Translations under genes and position numbers: made by a program
Shown: positions 17,716-28,559 of the stretch, in pieces
Layout of the letters: every line of letters begins with the position of its first letter
How positions within the stretch are numbered: the stretch's first letter is position 1
Origin: Symbiodinium natans
Lineage: Eukaryota > Sar > Dinophyceae > Suessiales > Symbiodiniaceae
NCBI GenBank assembly: GCA_905221605.1
Contig: CAJNDS010000677.1
Location: 1-64,000 of the forward strand
Direction of reading: 5' to 3'
Length of the DNA stretch: 64,000 bases
Notes under the pieces: generated by a model
Databases searched by the model: none
What the model was told of the DNA's origin: nothing
Seen by the model: the letters and a program-made list of their open reading frames with translations, nothing else

Positions 17716-20400
17716 ACGGCTGTGAGCCTTCTTGTATAAAGCACAACCTCAGGTCTATATGCCGCATGCGCCGAAGTAGCCCCTCCATATTGGCAATTTG
17801 GCGGGCTGAAGAACTGTCGGTATACACCAGATGTGGCTTGTGGAGGGTGCCCCACACATGGGCTGCAAGTTGCGCAAGCCCTGCCACCTCTTTGGCTGCC
17901 TCTGCAATTGCAAATAGCTCTGCCTCCGCTGAGCTGAGTGCAATACCACAGTTCTTGCGCGGCCGTTGCGATGTAGATCACGCCGCCGCTGGTGCTTTTG
18001 CGGGATACGCTGATCTCGCTTCCCCAATTGCTATCGCAATAGGCGACCAGGTGGGCTTCGGCGTTCTCCCCCTCATCGTTGCTATCTCCGAGCGAGAAGA
18101 TTTGATCTAGCAGCGGGAACGCTGCAAGCCATCGCAGGAACTTGCGCAGGGCATCTTCATGCACCTGTCGCGGCATACTCTGTCCACGTGACAGCATGGA
18201 GTGAAAGTACGTTATGTCCGAGCGGGTTTGGCATAGCCGTCCGATCTTGCCTAAACAGCTTCGGAACCTCGAGGCTGCTTCGCTCGACAATTCCTTTGAG
18301 GGCTCTTCAACGCTCTCCTCGTCGTACATACTCCTGATGTCTGGTGTCGTTAAGGATGCTTTCACCGTAGATATGTCCCATCCGAAGGATGTAAAGACCG
18401 ACTTCACATACTCTGGCTTCGCCCCAAGCATGATCTGTCGTCCATCCCAACGGATCAGGCGGCCGAGGAATTCCATCTGCCCATCTTCGATCAGCCTTCC
18501 CGTCACTTTCACTTTCAAGACTGAACTTAGGGCTTCGTGGACATACTCGAACCCCTTTTCGGTAGTGGACACAGTGAGCAAATCATCCACGTAGGCCAAC
18601 ATGATGATGTACTCCCATCCGGTTCAAGATTGACCCATTCGCTGAAAAGCGTCGGTTCAAGCGGACTCGCTTTCAGGTTTAGGGCAGAAACGATCTTATT
18701 CAGATGACGCTGCCAGCTAAGGCAGCGGAACGCAAGCCGTACAACGCTTTCTCCAGTATCAAGTACGCGGTTTCGCCGCTCTCGAGCGCGAACGTACTGG
18801 GAAGCTCGATGATGGTTGGCTCCACCACCTGCGCGAAGAGAAACGCCGTGGATATGTCCAGGCCGTATGCTCGCATCCTGCCCTTTGCCGCCCGTGCCAG
18901 GACGATCTTAAGGGCTTCCACTGAGGCTGTGTTGGAACTCAACCCTAAATCGAGTGTGGATGGTCTCGCATGAGCAAAATCCTTAGCGACTATCCTTGCT
19001 CGGACTAGTCCTGGGCCTTCTGAGTGAGGACCCACCGTGATTTGACTATCCGGCAGCTTGGGTTGGCTTTGCGGTACTCATCGATCTCGATTTTGGATCT
19101 TGCATGACCCACTTTCAGATTATCAAGCGCGTTCACCTCTTTCTTGATTCCTTGCCATGTCTCTTCCGGGTCCAGCTGAAAGCCTTCAAGGTCATCATAG
19201 CTGGATCGAGGTCGATTCACCCACAGAACCCTGTCTTGGATCCTCAGGCACGCCCCTTCGGACTCATCTTCCTCCTTCCCTTTTACTGAAGAACATACGC
19301 AGGGGTGGTCTTGGAGATTCAACAAGCCAACTGCTTCACGCTCGACCGACTGCTTGTTTGCACGCTCGACCGACTGCTGCTGCTTGCGGTGCTGGTGTTG
19401 TGTTGTTGTATTCAAACAAACATACGGCAACTTCTCCACGCTCGACCGTCCAACAAGTAGGTGACATACTGCTTCGACATCGTAGTGGTCACAACAAGAT
19501 AGTGGTTGTGGTGTGTAGTGCGCACTTTCGATTAACTTCTCCAGGTATCGTACTGGGACCCCTTCATGGAACGTCTGGGGACGCTCCATGATGTCGTCTC
19601 CCATCTCTTCATCTTCAGCCTCAGATGGCTGATATTCAGAAACGTTCCCGTCAGCTTCGGACGCCGAAACTTGTGGGATCTCCAGGTCTCCGACTCCTGG
19701 TGTTTCAGGATCGAACGCCCTGACCTCCTGACCTCCGAACCGCGTTTGCTTATTCGGTTTCACTCTTCATCTTCCTCGTCAGGGTCTGGTCCGATTAATT
19801 CTTAAGGGTCTCGATCGACCTTTGGACCTTCATCAAGGACCTCCAAAGAATCATCAATGGAGTCTCTCAGCCATTTTTGATACCTTTTTTCGCACGCACT
19901 TCTGCGAATGCTTAAGCTGACTTCTTCCTGGCAACCGGGGCACTTTGAAGTTCCGCCTTCTGTCGCACCCAATCTATGGAAGAACGCCGAACATAAGGGA
20001 GAAACATTTCTTTGGTCTTCGATGTTTCGGACGGTGGCACAAAACCTTCCAAGGCTTTCTGCACCGGGTGAAAGGGTTGCGTCGAACCGCAGCGGGTAGA
20101 GCAACTTTACCACTGTCCAAGCAGATCTCCATGGCGTGGCCCGTGCCAAGTACTGGTCCAAAGTAAATCCCTTGGGCACATTTGGCGTCCGCGTCAGGCC
20201 TCCTAGCTTGCGTGATCTTAGCGAACGCCACCGCTCCAAAAGAATACGTAACCTGCGGGTCGCATTCAATCTCCGCGGATCTTCTGCATTAACCCCACAG
20301 AAACTGAGAACCTGTTGTGCGTGTGCGCTGCATACCGAAACAAAAGATTGAAAATATCCGCACACTCAGCATCCAAAACAACGCCATCACGCAACTCAAG
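17716..20400 (-). pseudogene. Decayed Ty1/copia pol: integrase C-terminus, reverse transcriptase, RNase H
   Basis: On the minus strand from 20.3 kb: an integrase C-terminal segment (AFAKITQARRPDADAKCAQG followed by IYFGPVLGTGH), an acidic linker, the RT N-terminus (RIVKSRWVLTQKA, then ARIVAKDFAHARPST, LDISTAFLFA and EKALYGLRSA), the RT catalytic box LAYVDDLLTV near 18,590, and RNase H (VAYCDSNWGSEISVSRKSTS). RNase H continues in a third frame as ALSSAEAELFAI and YTDSSSARQIANMEGLLRRM before homology stops at a TAG at 17,714-17,716. At least four frame changes make it non-functional. Gag and protease were not found. The LINE-like region begins right after its 3' end. Confidence 0.75.
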
Positions 20401-21445
20401 CTCATGTGTTGCTGCAATGCCTTTTCAGGGTCCGAATGGCTCGTTCTGCTGCTATCCTCAGTACCCTTACAAAGATCCACTGATCCAGAGCCGTAGATCT
20501 CTGCTGTTGCGAAAGAAGAACTGATCAAGCTGAAATTCTTTCGGATTCAGGTTAGCGTTTTTGGATAGACGTAGTCCTCTAGTGCGCTAACAGTACTCAC
20601 AACCAAACACATGCCCTTGCATGTCGCATGCTTGTTACGGACCGTCTTCCGTTCCGCCAGTCATGATGTGGATAAATTGTCCCGGTCCCGGTTGGCAGCT
20701 CTTCGCCAAACCAGTTCCAGAAAGCGTGGTTGGTGTTGACGTTCTGGCGCTTGGCTTTGGAATTGAGGACTTCGGACGGATCCGGGTTGCCGTGCAAGAC
20801 GCAATTCCTCTGAAGTGGTGGAGGGGTGCATCAATGCGCTGGTCTCCAGAAGTAGAAGACGGCGCGCGCCTTGCTGAAAGCCTTCGAGCTCCTGGACTGA
20901 GCCATGGCTGGGTTTAGGGCTCGTTGGTTCCCAGTGTCCATGGCAAGGGTTCTTAGCTCTGCTCTAGACCCAGAAGGAATCTCTTTGTTCCCTTTTTTTT
21001 TGCCTTTGTTGCTCTTGTTGCCAGGGCACCGCGATTCCCAGATGATCAGCTTCCTTTACGATCGAAGGGATCTCCAAAAAAGGAAGAAGTGAGGGCAATC
21101 AAGAAAGCCAGGATAGACAACGAATGAAGGCTGCCATGACATTCAGCAGCACCGCTCCGACCTCAGGTGAAACCATGCTTCTGCGTGTTTTCAGCGAAAC
21201 CACGCAACTATTTTGCATCGTTTGGCTTATGAGGTCGGGGATGATCTCTCGCGCGAACAGCAGGACAAGCAAGCCAAGCTCGCATTTTGGACAACGTCCT
21301 GATGTCAGCTTTGATGCAGTGCTACGCTCAGTGGGATGTTGGCAGTGCCGCAGTGCCATCTGTTTTGGGAATCGTCATTTTTTCTGTTTGGGGTTACAAT
21401 GAGGGGTTAGACACTGTGGGCCGGGCGAGGAGCACATGCTATCTT
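20401..21445. other. Flank between two copia elements, no gene recognised
   Basis: No protein-like frame or known RNA gene was found. It contains one isolated CCCTTG hairpin with a 5-bp stem (20,609-20,624), identical in loop to the 6.2 kb cluster. It probably holds eroded remains of the older copia element. Confidence 0.35.
20609..20624. repeat. Isolated CCCTTG hairpin (ACATG/CATGT stem)
   Basis: ACATGCCCTTGCATGT forms a perfect 5-bp stem around the same CCCTTG loop seen in the cluster at 6,195-6,449, but with different stem bases. It is 14 kb away and in a different element context. Confidence 0.55.
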
Positions 21446-21450
21446 AAAAT
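21446..21450. repeat. Target-site duplication, left copy (AAAAT)
   Basis: AAAAT immediately precedes the left LTR and is repeated immediately after the right LTR (31,631-31,635). Five bases is the usual duplication length for Ty1/copia integrases. Confidence 0.8.
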
Positions 21451-22002
21451 TGTGAAAAACGCAGAGCACTTTTTCACTCCACGCTTGAGCCAAAACACCA
21501 GAGGTGTTCGGCAAGTCTCTCGCAGAGTCAGCGCAGCTTCACTTTCGTGAATTCCATCTCAACTTTGTTAAACAAAGGAGGAACACATGCAAACGTCCTA
21601 ATGCTTCTCAGGACTTCAGTGCTTCAGCAAAACAAGCATACAAGTGCACAGCCACTCTGCTCGAACCTCAGTACGACGACACGAGCGAAGCGAGGGTCGG
21701 CGGCCAAGGTTTAAAGAGCAAACTCAGAGCAACACGCACTTCTTCAAGGATGCTCCTAAAGCATCTCGAGTGCTTCTCTGCTCATCATGCACACTCCAAA
21801 CATCTCACGTCAAGCTCAAAGCAAGAAACACTTTCAAGCCAAGCTCCAAACATGCTATGTCCATGCCTGCTTCTGCTAACACCAAACAAACGGTTCAAGC
21901 ACAGCTCTCAACTCATGCAATGCAAACTCGTGGTTCATGTCACACGTGCAAGACATCCTGTCAACTGTAAAGGCACTCACAAGGAAGTCAAAAACTTTCA
22001 CA
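21451..22002 (-). repeat. 3' LTR of the copia element
   Basis: 552 bp, matching the LTR at 31,103-31,630 along its whole length. It has extra short segments (for example near 21,711-21,720 and 21,780-21,790) that look like slippage duplications. It contains GTTTTGGCTCAAG (reverse strand, 21,484-21,495 core), whose last 12 bases equal the 3' end of the dinoflagellate spliced leader. Confidence 0.9.
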
Positions 22003-22009
22003 CCCCCTC
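22003..22009 (-). other. Polypurine tract before the 3' LTR
   Basis: In element sense GAGGGGG directly abuts the TGTGAAAG start of the 3' LTR. This is the expected position and composition of the plus-strand primer in LTR elements. Confidence 0.6.
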
Positions 22010-22030
22010 ATGCCTGCAACAGTTGCGTCC

Positions 22031-25000
22031 TCAAGTCCTGTCTTCTTCCATAGCTCGTCTCGCACCCTTCAGCATTTCTTCTCCTAACAGCTCAGGGTAC
22101 ACACCTGACGCCGGGAGCTGAAGATGGATGTGTTGGTGGCTCTCATCACACCGGTTCCTAGCCATAATGTTGATGAAATTCGAAGAGTTACTACAAAACC
22201 ACCACCTCTTCCAGGCTCTTTCAGAACCCTTCTCGAAGCAACAGCGATCGACGACACATCCCTTCGCAAGACCAAGACGTTGACTTACAGACCTAAAGAC
22301 CGTTTCATTCCACAAGTCAGACCTAGCTGGCCACTCGTGAGAAAGAAGAAGACGCGGACAGTTCGCGTACGGACGGAGAAGGTTCCAAATCCTTCGCCAA
22401 GACCTCTTGTGGACCAGAAGAGACTCCCGCCATCTGGCGTAGGCCTGTCCACCTTTTCGGAATCTCAAATGACGAAGTCCGCACCCAGCCGAACACGGCG
22501 TAGACAAGTGCGCATACACCTTCACCCCTTCATGAAGCAACACACTAAAGACTTCTTTGAGAAGCTGGTATCCGTTTTCACTTAACAGATCCACGTGCTT
22601 CGTCACTCCAAAATACGCGATACGAGGATTCTTCGAGCAAGCTTTGGACAAAGAGCTTCCTTCTTCACAGCAGAGCTCAACCACAACATAAGAAGCCTGG
22701 TTCCTTGCTACCTTCTCTGCTGCGGCTCGCCAAGAAACAGGGACGTTCAGTTCGCAGACTTCATCTGCTGGTTTATTGGGCTCTTGAAACGTGACAGAAA
22801 CGCTGGTTCCGGAACTTTTCTCTTTCCAGGGGACTGGTTCCGGAATGAGGCCACAAGCCTCGCACAAGCTGACCAAACTGTCGTTAGTTGGGCTTTTTGT
22901 TAGAGCATCTGCCGGGTTGATAGCACCTGGTATGTGCTCAATCGTGAATCTTCCAAGCTGGACAAGTTCTTGGAGAAAAGCGGCTCTTAACTCAATATGG
23001 CGGACTTTCCTCAACAATGTCCCCATTTTGGAAATGGACACGGCGCTTTCAGAGTCCGAATACCCCTTAAGAAGGTAGTACCCCGTTTCCCGGTCCTTCG
23101 GGATGCCCTCCAAGATGGTCTCCGTCAAGAGAGCAATGTACAAACCTTCCCTGGCTATTTCAGTAAGCGCCGCAAGCTCACTCTCGGCGCTCGAAAGGGC
23201 TGTGGTGGACTGCTTCCTGCTGAACGTCTTTAGACAGCAGTTTTCCCAAGTAATCACACCACCACTAACAGAATTCAGGCTCCAGCTTGCGTCCGTAAAG
23301 CACGATACCGCTTGGGGATCCGCATCGTCTTCCAGGATCTCCCGAGTCGACGGAAACACCTGAACCTTATGCGGAAGACCTTTGACCCATTTGAGGACAT
23401 CCCTCATGCATGTTTCAGCTGCCTCGTCAGGGGCCGACTGATGACGCCCCAAAAATCCGCAGCAGAACTGCAAATCTGGTCTGGAGAGGGCAGCCCATGC
23501 TAGACGCCCTAAGGTCCTACGGTACTTCTCGTGAGCAGCTGGACTGATCTTTTCGGTTTGCCCTTTCTTAATGAGGTCAGAGTAGCGCTTCTCCAATGAC
23601 GGAAGCTTGGGGTTCGGTTTGGTTATCCCATACTCTTCACAGCAGGAATCCAAATACTTAGCGTCCAGTCCAAAATAGACTCGCTTCTCTCCCTTGTTCC
23701 TGAAGATTCGCCGTCCTAGAAAGGATACTTCTCCCGCACAATTCTCATGAAGCTCACCAGTTAGTTTCAGCTTGTAGCGTTTCTGTAGATCTTCGAAAAC
23801 CTTCTTCCCTTCGGAGGGGTCCTCAGAGTAGATTAACAAATCGTCAACATAAAAGAGGACCAGCGTCAGACCCTTGGAGGTCTTCCTGCGGTATATCGTC
23901 GGGTCCAAGCTTGGACTGAATCCACTCTGCTCCAAGTGCGAACTCAGCTCCTTATACCAAGAAAGCGGTGCGGATCTCAGTCCGTTCATGGCTTTGTGTA
24001 ATCGAAGATACACCTTCTTGTTTCCGGCCTTTTGAGGGATTTTAGAGTCCGCAATACTCACGTTACTCGGAAGCTCTACGTACTCAGGCCTTGACACTGC
24101 TGCATGCATAAAAGCAACGCTCACGTCACAGCTCAACACTGAACCTCTTCGACAAAGCAGTGCCAACAGAAGCCGCAATCCCTCCAAACTCGTAGTCGGG
24201 CTGTAGATACCTTCAGACAAGGTCGTGCCTCCCATCGAAGCATAATCTCTTACTACCAGACGTGACCGGTACAGCCCTTTACGCTTGACCGTGTTAACCC
24301 ACCGACTGGTAAGTACCCGCCTGCCGCTCTCACGTGCGGACTTCCGGGCCTCATCTTCAGAGATCACCTTTCCTACTCCGAACGACTCGAGTTCCTCTAG
24401 TTCCAACTTCATCGAGGCATACAAAAGGCTCGGATCCAACTGTTCTCCGGATGTTTCAGAGACCGCATTTCGTGGTACCTGGCACTTGACCCTACTTCCT
24501 CCGAATTTCAAGGTAAACGAATCAGCCACCTCCTGTGAGGTAGCTCGAACGTCAGGTCCTCGGTACAAAGACTCCAAGAGGTGATTCGTAAGCCAATCAA
24601 TCTCCATGTCCTCCATGTTTTCCCCCTCATCAGGCAGAATCCCTGCCTCACCTTCTTCCGCCGGGGCACCTACGGGAACATAGGTATCGTCAGCAATCAT
24701 CTCTTCGTCTTCTTCATCTAAAGGACCAACACCACCTTCCATGACTTCATCTTCAGGACCATTTCCATCATCAACACCCTCGGGTTCATACAAGACAGGC
24801 CGTTCTGGGTCTTTACCATCAAGAACCAAAGACTGCGCAACAGCGAGGCCTTCGACAGTTCCCACCTCGCACGCTCCCTCAACGATTCTTCCGGTCGGAA
24901 ATACGTCAATCTCCGTACTCCCAAAAGGGGCCGCGAAGATCCCTCCACCTCGTGCGTTCACGGGTCCTAAGTAAACAGCCTTGACTGTTTTCGCTCCCCG

Positions 25001-26000
25001 GTATTTAGCAAGATGCGCCTTCGACTTGCTAACTTTTGCCTGAACCACACAACCAAAGGGAAGCGTTCTAGTTCGGTGAACTATTTCCTCGTGCAGCAAA
25101 TCAATGCTGGTGGTGGAGTCACCGTGGCTCGAGGACCACAGATTGTAACACCTCGAAACATAGAACACACAGGCTTGCCACAAGAGACCCCCTAAGGGAA
25201 GCTGGTACTTTCCCAGCTCTGCATCTTGACCAGGGAACTTCTTTAGAGCAATTTGGCGCTCCAAGTCCAACCACACAGCCCAGAAGCCTTGGCGTACCGA
25301 TTCAACTTGTCGTTCTATTGACCCTTTGGCTTGTGGCCTATATCCTGGAACCACATCAACAATTGTTGCGCTGTGGGGGCAGTTTCGGGACCTACTCAGT
25401 CTTTCTGCCAAAGCAATAATAGATCCTTCTTGATCCATTCGAAACGTCACGGCTTTGCCTACCAGTCCCATCTCACGCAGCACTCTGTTGATGTTAGCAA
25501 GCAATTGTGGATCTTCGAGGTTCGGTGCAGGCAGACTGACAGTATACCTTGAACCCAGGTGTGTCATCAACAGGACTCTTAGCTTGCCGAAAAAGAAAAA
25601 ATCAAGACCAACAGTCTGATTCTCTTTTTGAAGACGACGACGCAAGCGACGCGCGGGGACACGACCCTTCGACGAACAGCATGAGTCACAGTTGGAATCA
25701 TAAGGGAAATGGCCTTGAGCACGATGATGATACAAGGCGGTTGAGGACAACGGAATCCTAAAAGATCCTTCTTCTCCACTGTCCGGTGGTTCCGGTGGGT
25801 TCTCTGGAGGCTTGGGGGGTCTTTCAGAAACCTCAGAAGGCTCGTAATCAGGACTTGACGGTGACGGAACTCCTTCGGGGACCCTTGAAGACGAAGACCC
25901 GGGCTCCCCACCACGAGGAGCTTCCAAATCAAAGGGCTCAGCTTCAGTCCCTTGTCCCGGCACTGGCAGTCCTCTGTGCATCATCCGCAGATGACACACT
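22031..26000 (-). CDS. Copia pol: integrase, reverse transcriptase, RNase H and C-terminal methyltransferase-like domain
   Basis: This is the recognisable pol part of a 2,088-codon frame open from 28,297. The integrase zinc-binding region is YHHRAQGHFPYDSNCDSC (25,728-25,678) and the DDE residues fall in GLDFFFFG (about 25,600), FRMDQEGS (about 25,435) and KGSIERQVE (about 25,315). RT motifs are LTSRWVNTVKRKG, SCDVSVAFMHA, MNGLRSAPLSW and FYVDDLLIYS (near 23,843). RNase H has CFTDASWSLNSVSGG, LSSAESELAAL (about 23,180) and IEHIPGAINPADALTK. The tail has YVVVELCCEEGSSLSKAC (about 22,660) and VYAHLSTPCSAGCGLRHLRF (about 22,490), resembling a SAM-binding loop and a PC-loop of methyltransferases. 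The stop lies 28 bp before the 3' LTR. It integrates and copies the element; the role of the tail is inferred. Confidence 0.88.
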
Positions 26001-26694
26001 AATGGACTGCTCGCCGGCGGGCTCTCATCATTGCCCTTTTCAACAACATCAAGCACACCAAGCCAAGCACAAACACTCCCAAGCACACTGCAAGCCTTGC
26101 AAAACAACATGTTCAACATGCAACGTGTACGTGTTTGGGGTTTTGGGGCCTTCCTATGCAAGACAAACTGCTTGTACCTAGGCACTCGGACCCAGTGGTC
26201 CCCACAAAAGATCCTAACACTGCAGCCCTTCCTGCGCGGCCTCACTCTAAAGACCTTCCGATCCTTTTCTCCAACGGAACACCTTTTAAACTCGACAAAC
26301 AAAATGTGAAACCCCCAAAACACGAGACCACCCAAGAGGCTGCAGAAGCCCAAGACGCCCACGATGGCCATGACATCCAGTCCTGGCCCAAGACCATTCC
26401 TGTATAGGCTGGCGGTGGTTCGGTTGGGGTTGAAGTTAAGGTTCGGGATTTGGTGCGTTTCAAAGGGGTTTCGGGCACAAGCAAGCTCAAGCTCAAGCAA
26501 TCCAAGCGGCAAACCAAGCTCAAACAACTCATGCTTCACATGTATTTCAAGAAAACGAAACCACGCACTCACATCTTTGTTTTCTTCTCGAAAGGAAATT
26601 CGGTGCGCCGCGTCGGCGTAGTCCAGGACTCCATCCCGAACACAAAAGAAAGCTATGATACATTCCAAGCCGGGCCCACGGCTCCAAATCCCCT
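26001..26694 (-). other. Junction between the extra ORF and integrase, AAGCTC-rich
   Basis: The pol frame stays open here but encodes a low-similarity stretch with a hydrophobic segment (VMAIVGVLGFCSLLGGLVFW followed by GFHILF). The plus strand is full of CAAGCTCAAG-type words, also found on the other side of the extra ORF at 28,430-28,600. This may be the edge of an inserted sequence. Confidence 0.35.
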
Positions 26695-28297
26695 TCATCC
26701 TTTCTTGATCGTCTCCTTTGCGGCAGCCACCACCGCATCGAAGCTGGGGACATTGGCCGAGCTGCTGGAAGATGGGGCCTCCGATTCGGGAACCGTTGGC
26801 ATGGAGGGCCCCGGAGCGGGGCGTGGCATCGCCTTTACCGCCGGCGGTGGCGGCGGAAGAACGAACGAGCGCTCCGAGCCCGTCTGTCCAAGACCAAGAA
26901 GAAGGCGGCCGATGGAATCCCCAGGCGGGGCTGTTGAAGCCGGAGAAGGTGGCTCCAGGGGCATATCCCCGTCGTCGTGGTGGCCCGGAGTTGCAGCCGA
27001 AGTTCCCGGAACCATTGGTGGAGCTGGAGGATCTCGACCACCCATTCCTGCTTGCTTCACCATCGGTGGTGGCGCCGTCTCTGGCGTAGGGAGGCAAAGG
27101 GCCTCTTGGACTGAGATATTGTCCTCCCTGCACTTCAAACAAAATCTCAGCGCCTCTTCGGGGCCTTCGCCATGGAGGTCTTCGTCGGCCGAAACGGAGG
27201 TGGAGCTCGAATCGCTTGATGTAGACCCACCAGGACCAGCACGGGCCTTCGGCTTCAACCTCCGGCGCGAATCTCGCGCGGCCCTGCGGGCATTGCTGGC
27301 CTCCTTCGACCGCAATGCAGCATCTGTTCGAAGCCTCAAACTCGTAGTGAGCTCGCCCCACGCGACACGTTCGTCGCGATACCGCGTAAAGCGCGGTCCC
27401 TCGAAGAGACGCGGCTCGTGAAGGGCCAACAACGGGCGTTCCCCCGCCTTTGCATTGATAAAGGCGCGCAAGCAGATGAGGAGCCGCTGAAGATACCCCA
27501 TTGCGCTTATGGAGCATTCGCGCTCTCGGCGGTCGTTGCGCCCTCCAGCGCCCTTGGTAGCGACGCCCAGCCTGTCCATGGCTGACAGGACGTCGTGGGG
27601 CCTCAGCCCCCATTCGAAGAGGCCTTTGCCTTGGAGAAGAAGATGGAGGCGCTCCTCTGCAGCCAAGTCTTGATCCACAGTGGAGGTGGCCACCTCCCGA
27701 AATCTTTTGGGACGGCGACCTTCTTCTTGCACAGGTTCGGGAAGTACCTGTGGTGGATGTGGACCTTCCGGAAACCGCGGAAGCACCGAATGCCACGGAG
27801 TCGGGGCTGCATATTCGCTGGGACGAACCAAAGTCGCAGACCCACCAAAGATCTGGCGAGTAATCGCCGGAGACATCGTAAATGGCACTCGGGTCTGCTG
27901 GGGGCCCATAATAATGGGAAAGCTGGGGCATTGGTTCCCCAGGCCCGGGGTACAAATGGACCCCAAGCTCGGCAGCCTCGGCAATCCTCCTCCTCATATC
28001 GAAAAGCAAAGCATGATGCAAGGCCGTCAGGCGTTGCCCCGGAATGGATGGTGGCTGCGTGGTGTCCACCGGAGTAATCCTCGGCACATCGGAATCTCCA
28101 ATATCCACGGGGTCCGCCGCAATGGGTCGCCAATGCCCCCAATTCTCGGAGTCGGTAGGCGAAGGCTCCTGGACCGTCGCCATTGGCTCCTGGACCGTTG
28201 CCTCCTCCGGCGACGGGCCCACCATTGGCGAACCACTCGCCTCTCCACCAACTGGGTCCTCTATCGCAGGCCCAGAGGTTTGGGAGCCACCCATCAT
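26695..28297 (-). CDS. Additional ORF between protease and integrase (frameshifted)
   Basis: An ATG at 28,297 begins MMGGSQTSGPAIEDPVGG and a protein-like region with LTALHHALLFDMRRRIAEAA, then GVHLYPGPGEPM and YYGPPADPSAIYDVSGDYS. Near 27,860 the coding signal moves by one frame and continues to 26,695 as ITRQIFGGSATLVRPSEYAA, FEWGLRPHDVLSAMDRLGV and AMGYLQRLLICLRAF. An Arg-rich helix, CLKCREDNISVQEAL and a Pro/Ser-rich tail follow. About 530 codons in total. Copia elements normally have nothing of this size between protease and integrase. No family recognised. It could be a captured host exon, a nested element or a lineage-specific accessory protein. Confidence 0.5.
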
Positions 28298-28559
28298 GGA
28301 GCGGATTGCTGCTCTCCGAGCAACAAAAGCAAAAGGCTACTAGAACCAAAACACTCAAAGCTCCGGATCTGTTCCTTCGTGCACCTCCGAAAGGCGCTCC
28401 AATCCCTTGCATAAGCGAAAAACACCCCATGAAAAACATGACGCACACACGCAAAGCAAGCTCCAAAGCATGTATGTTCTCAAGGTTCCAAAGCAACATG
28501 CTCAAGCAATTCAATCCAAGCTCAAAAATCAAGCGCAAGCTCAAGCCAAACATGTCATG

